Assembly: GCA_017411125.1 (NCBI GenBank)
Contig: JAFPNP010000151.1
Location: forward strand, 1-22,441
Length of the DNA: 22,441 nucleotides
Origin: Kiritimatiellia bacterium
GTDB taxonomy: Bacteria > Verrucomicrobiota > Kiritimatiellia > RFP12 > UBA1067
Direction: 5' to 3'
In this document: positions 21,761 to 22,441 of the stretch, in pieces
How the letters are laid out: the number at the start of each line of letters is the position of its first letter
Position numbering within the stretch: position 1 is the first letter of the stretch
Program-made: the position numbers and the translations under genes
The notes under the pieces: generated by a model
The model's input: only the letters and a program-made list of their open reading frames with translations
What the model was told of the DNA's origin: nothing
Database searches by the model: none

Positions 21761-22441
21761 CTATTGGTCTTCTGTGACGCGGCGTATCTCGGTGACGGAC
21801 GTCACGCCTTTGAACACCTTCGCCCAGCCGTCCTCGCGCAGCGTTTTCATGCCTTTGGCCAGCGACATCTCCTGCAGCTGCGTGGCGTTTGCCCGCTTGA
21901 CGATGGCGCTCTCTATTTCCTCGTCAACCTCCAGCACTTCAAAGAGTGCGCGGCGGCCCTTGTAGCCCGTGCGGCTACAGGCGTCACATCCATTCGGCTC
22001 GAACACGGTGTCGCGCTCCGGCGGATAGGAGAGGTCGTAGTACTTCATGTCGAGAGGAACCTCGCGCCGGCATTTCGGGCACAGGCGCCGGCAGAGGCGC
22101 TGGCCCATCACGCCGGCGACGGCGGAGGCGATGAGGAACGGCTCCACGCCCATGTCCGTGAGACGAGGGAAGGCGCCTGCCGCCGTGTTCGTGTGGAGCG
22201 TCGAAAACACCATGTGGCCCGTGAGCGAGGCGTTGATGGCAATTTCGGCCGTCTCGCGGTCGCGGATTTCGCCCACCATTATCTTGTCCGGATCCTGGCG
22301 CAGGAAGGCGCGCAAAGTGCGGGCGAAGTCAAGGCCGATGTCCTTGTTCATCTGCACCTGTATGATGCCGTCCATCTGGTACTCGATGGGGTCTTCCGCG
22401 GTGAGGATGCGCACGTCCATCGTGTTCACCTCGTGGAGGAA
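21761..22441 (-). CDS. Type II secretion / type IV pilus assembly ATPase GspE/PilB (5' part missing)
   Basis: The frame is open at the right edge, so only the C-terminal 226 residues of a protein usually over 500 aa are seen. The sequence covers the Asp box and Walker B region (AEDPIEYQMDGI, DPDKIMVGEIRDRETAEIA), the His box (GHMVFSTLHTNTA), and MGQRLCRRLCPKCRREVP with CDACSRTGYKGRRALFEVL. The two CxxC pairs form the zinc-binding module found in GspE and PilB but not in PilT. The C-terminus ends with the usual helical segment (MKTLREDGWAKVFKGVTSVTE). It powers pseudopilus or pilus assembly at the inner membrane. GspE and PilB cannot be told apart from this fragment. The sigma-54 activator gene starts 9 nt after its stop, so both are probably co-transcribed. 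Confidence 0.93.
   Translation of the reverse strand, partial: FLHEVNTMDVRILTAEDPIEYQMDGIIQVQMNKDIGLDFARTLRAFLRQDPDKIMVGEIRDRETAEIAINASLTGHMVFSTLHTNTAAGAFPRLTDMGVEPFLIASAVAGVMGQRLCRRLCPKCRREVPLDMKYYDLSYPPERDTVFEPNGCDACSRTGYKGRRALFEVLEVDEEIESAIVKRANATQLQEMSLAKGMKTLREDGWAKVFKGVTSVTEIRRVTEDQ

Overview
This is a GC-rich, gene-dense bacterial window. Its gene set includes a GH106-like rhamnosidase, a DUF5703-type glycosidase, a ThuA-DUF6807 fusion, a Tat-exported Gfo/Idh/MocA oxidoreductase, a DUF5107-TPR protein, a UroD-like methyltransferase and the [FeFe]-hydrogenase maturase HydE. Together these suggest an anaerobic, polysaccharide-degrading member of the Verrucomicrobiota/Kiritimatiellota/Lentisphaerota group, possibly gut-associated. 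That assignment is inferred from gene content; no rRNA or phylogenetic marker comparison was possible.

Layout, left to right. (A) 1-4676, minus strand: a compact operon of a small Cys-rich protein of unknown function, a GH106-like glycosidase, murG, and hydE cut by the left edge. The junctions are an ATGA overlap, a 10-nt gap and a GTGA overlap. (B) 4786-7461, minus strand: a large secreted DUF5703-type glycosidase with a probable beta-sandwich insertion. (C) 7655-11504, plus strand: ThuA-DUF6807 fusion, Tat-signal Gfo/Idh/MocA oxidoreductase, and galU. B and C are divergent and fire from back-to-back promoters whose -35 boxes lie 8 bp apart. (D) 11523-11975, minus strand: a short NfeD membrane protein convergent with galU. 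(E) 11976-12423: a non-coding interval with the nfeD promoter and a 188-bp palindrome holding seven GTG(CC/GG)CAC cores at exactly 22-bp spacing. (F) 12424-14191, plus strand: a tiny possibly leaderless ORF, a NYN-nuclease-like protein that seems to lack the middle of its NYN domain, and RNase PH. (G) 14178-22441, minus strand: GspE/PilB-type ATPase (cut by the right edge), sigma-54 activator, UroD-like methyltransferase, trypsin-like protease, beta-helix protein, and a DUF5107-TPR-esterase fusion. Three consecutive junctions in G are ATGA overlaps.

Blocks A-C look like a carbohydrate-processing region, with exported glycosidases, an exported sugar oxidoreductase and a UDP-sugar enzyme, in which housekeeping genes (murG, galU, hydE) are co-transcribed. 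Block G joins secretion/pilus machinery, a sigma-54 regulator, a putative C1/corrinoid methyltransferase and three exported proteins in one apparent transcript; no described pathway explains this combination. The most unusual non-coding object is the palindromic 22-bp-period array upstream of the shortened NYN protein.
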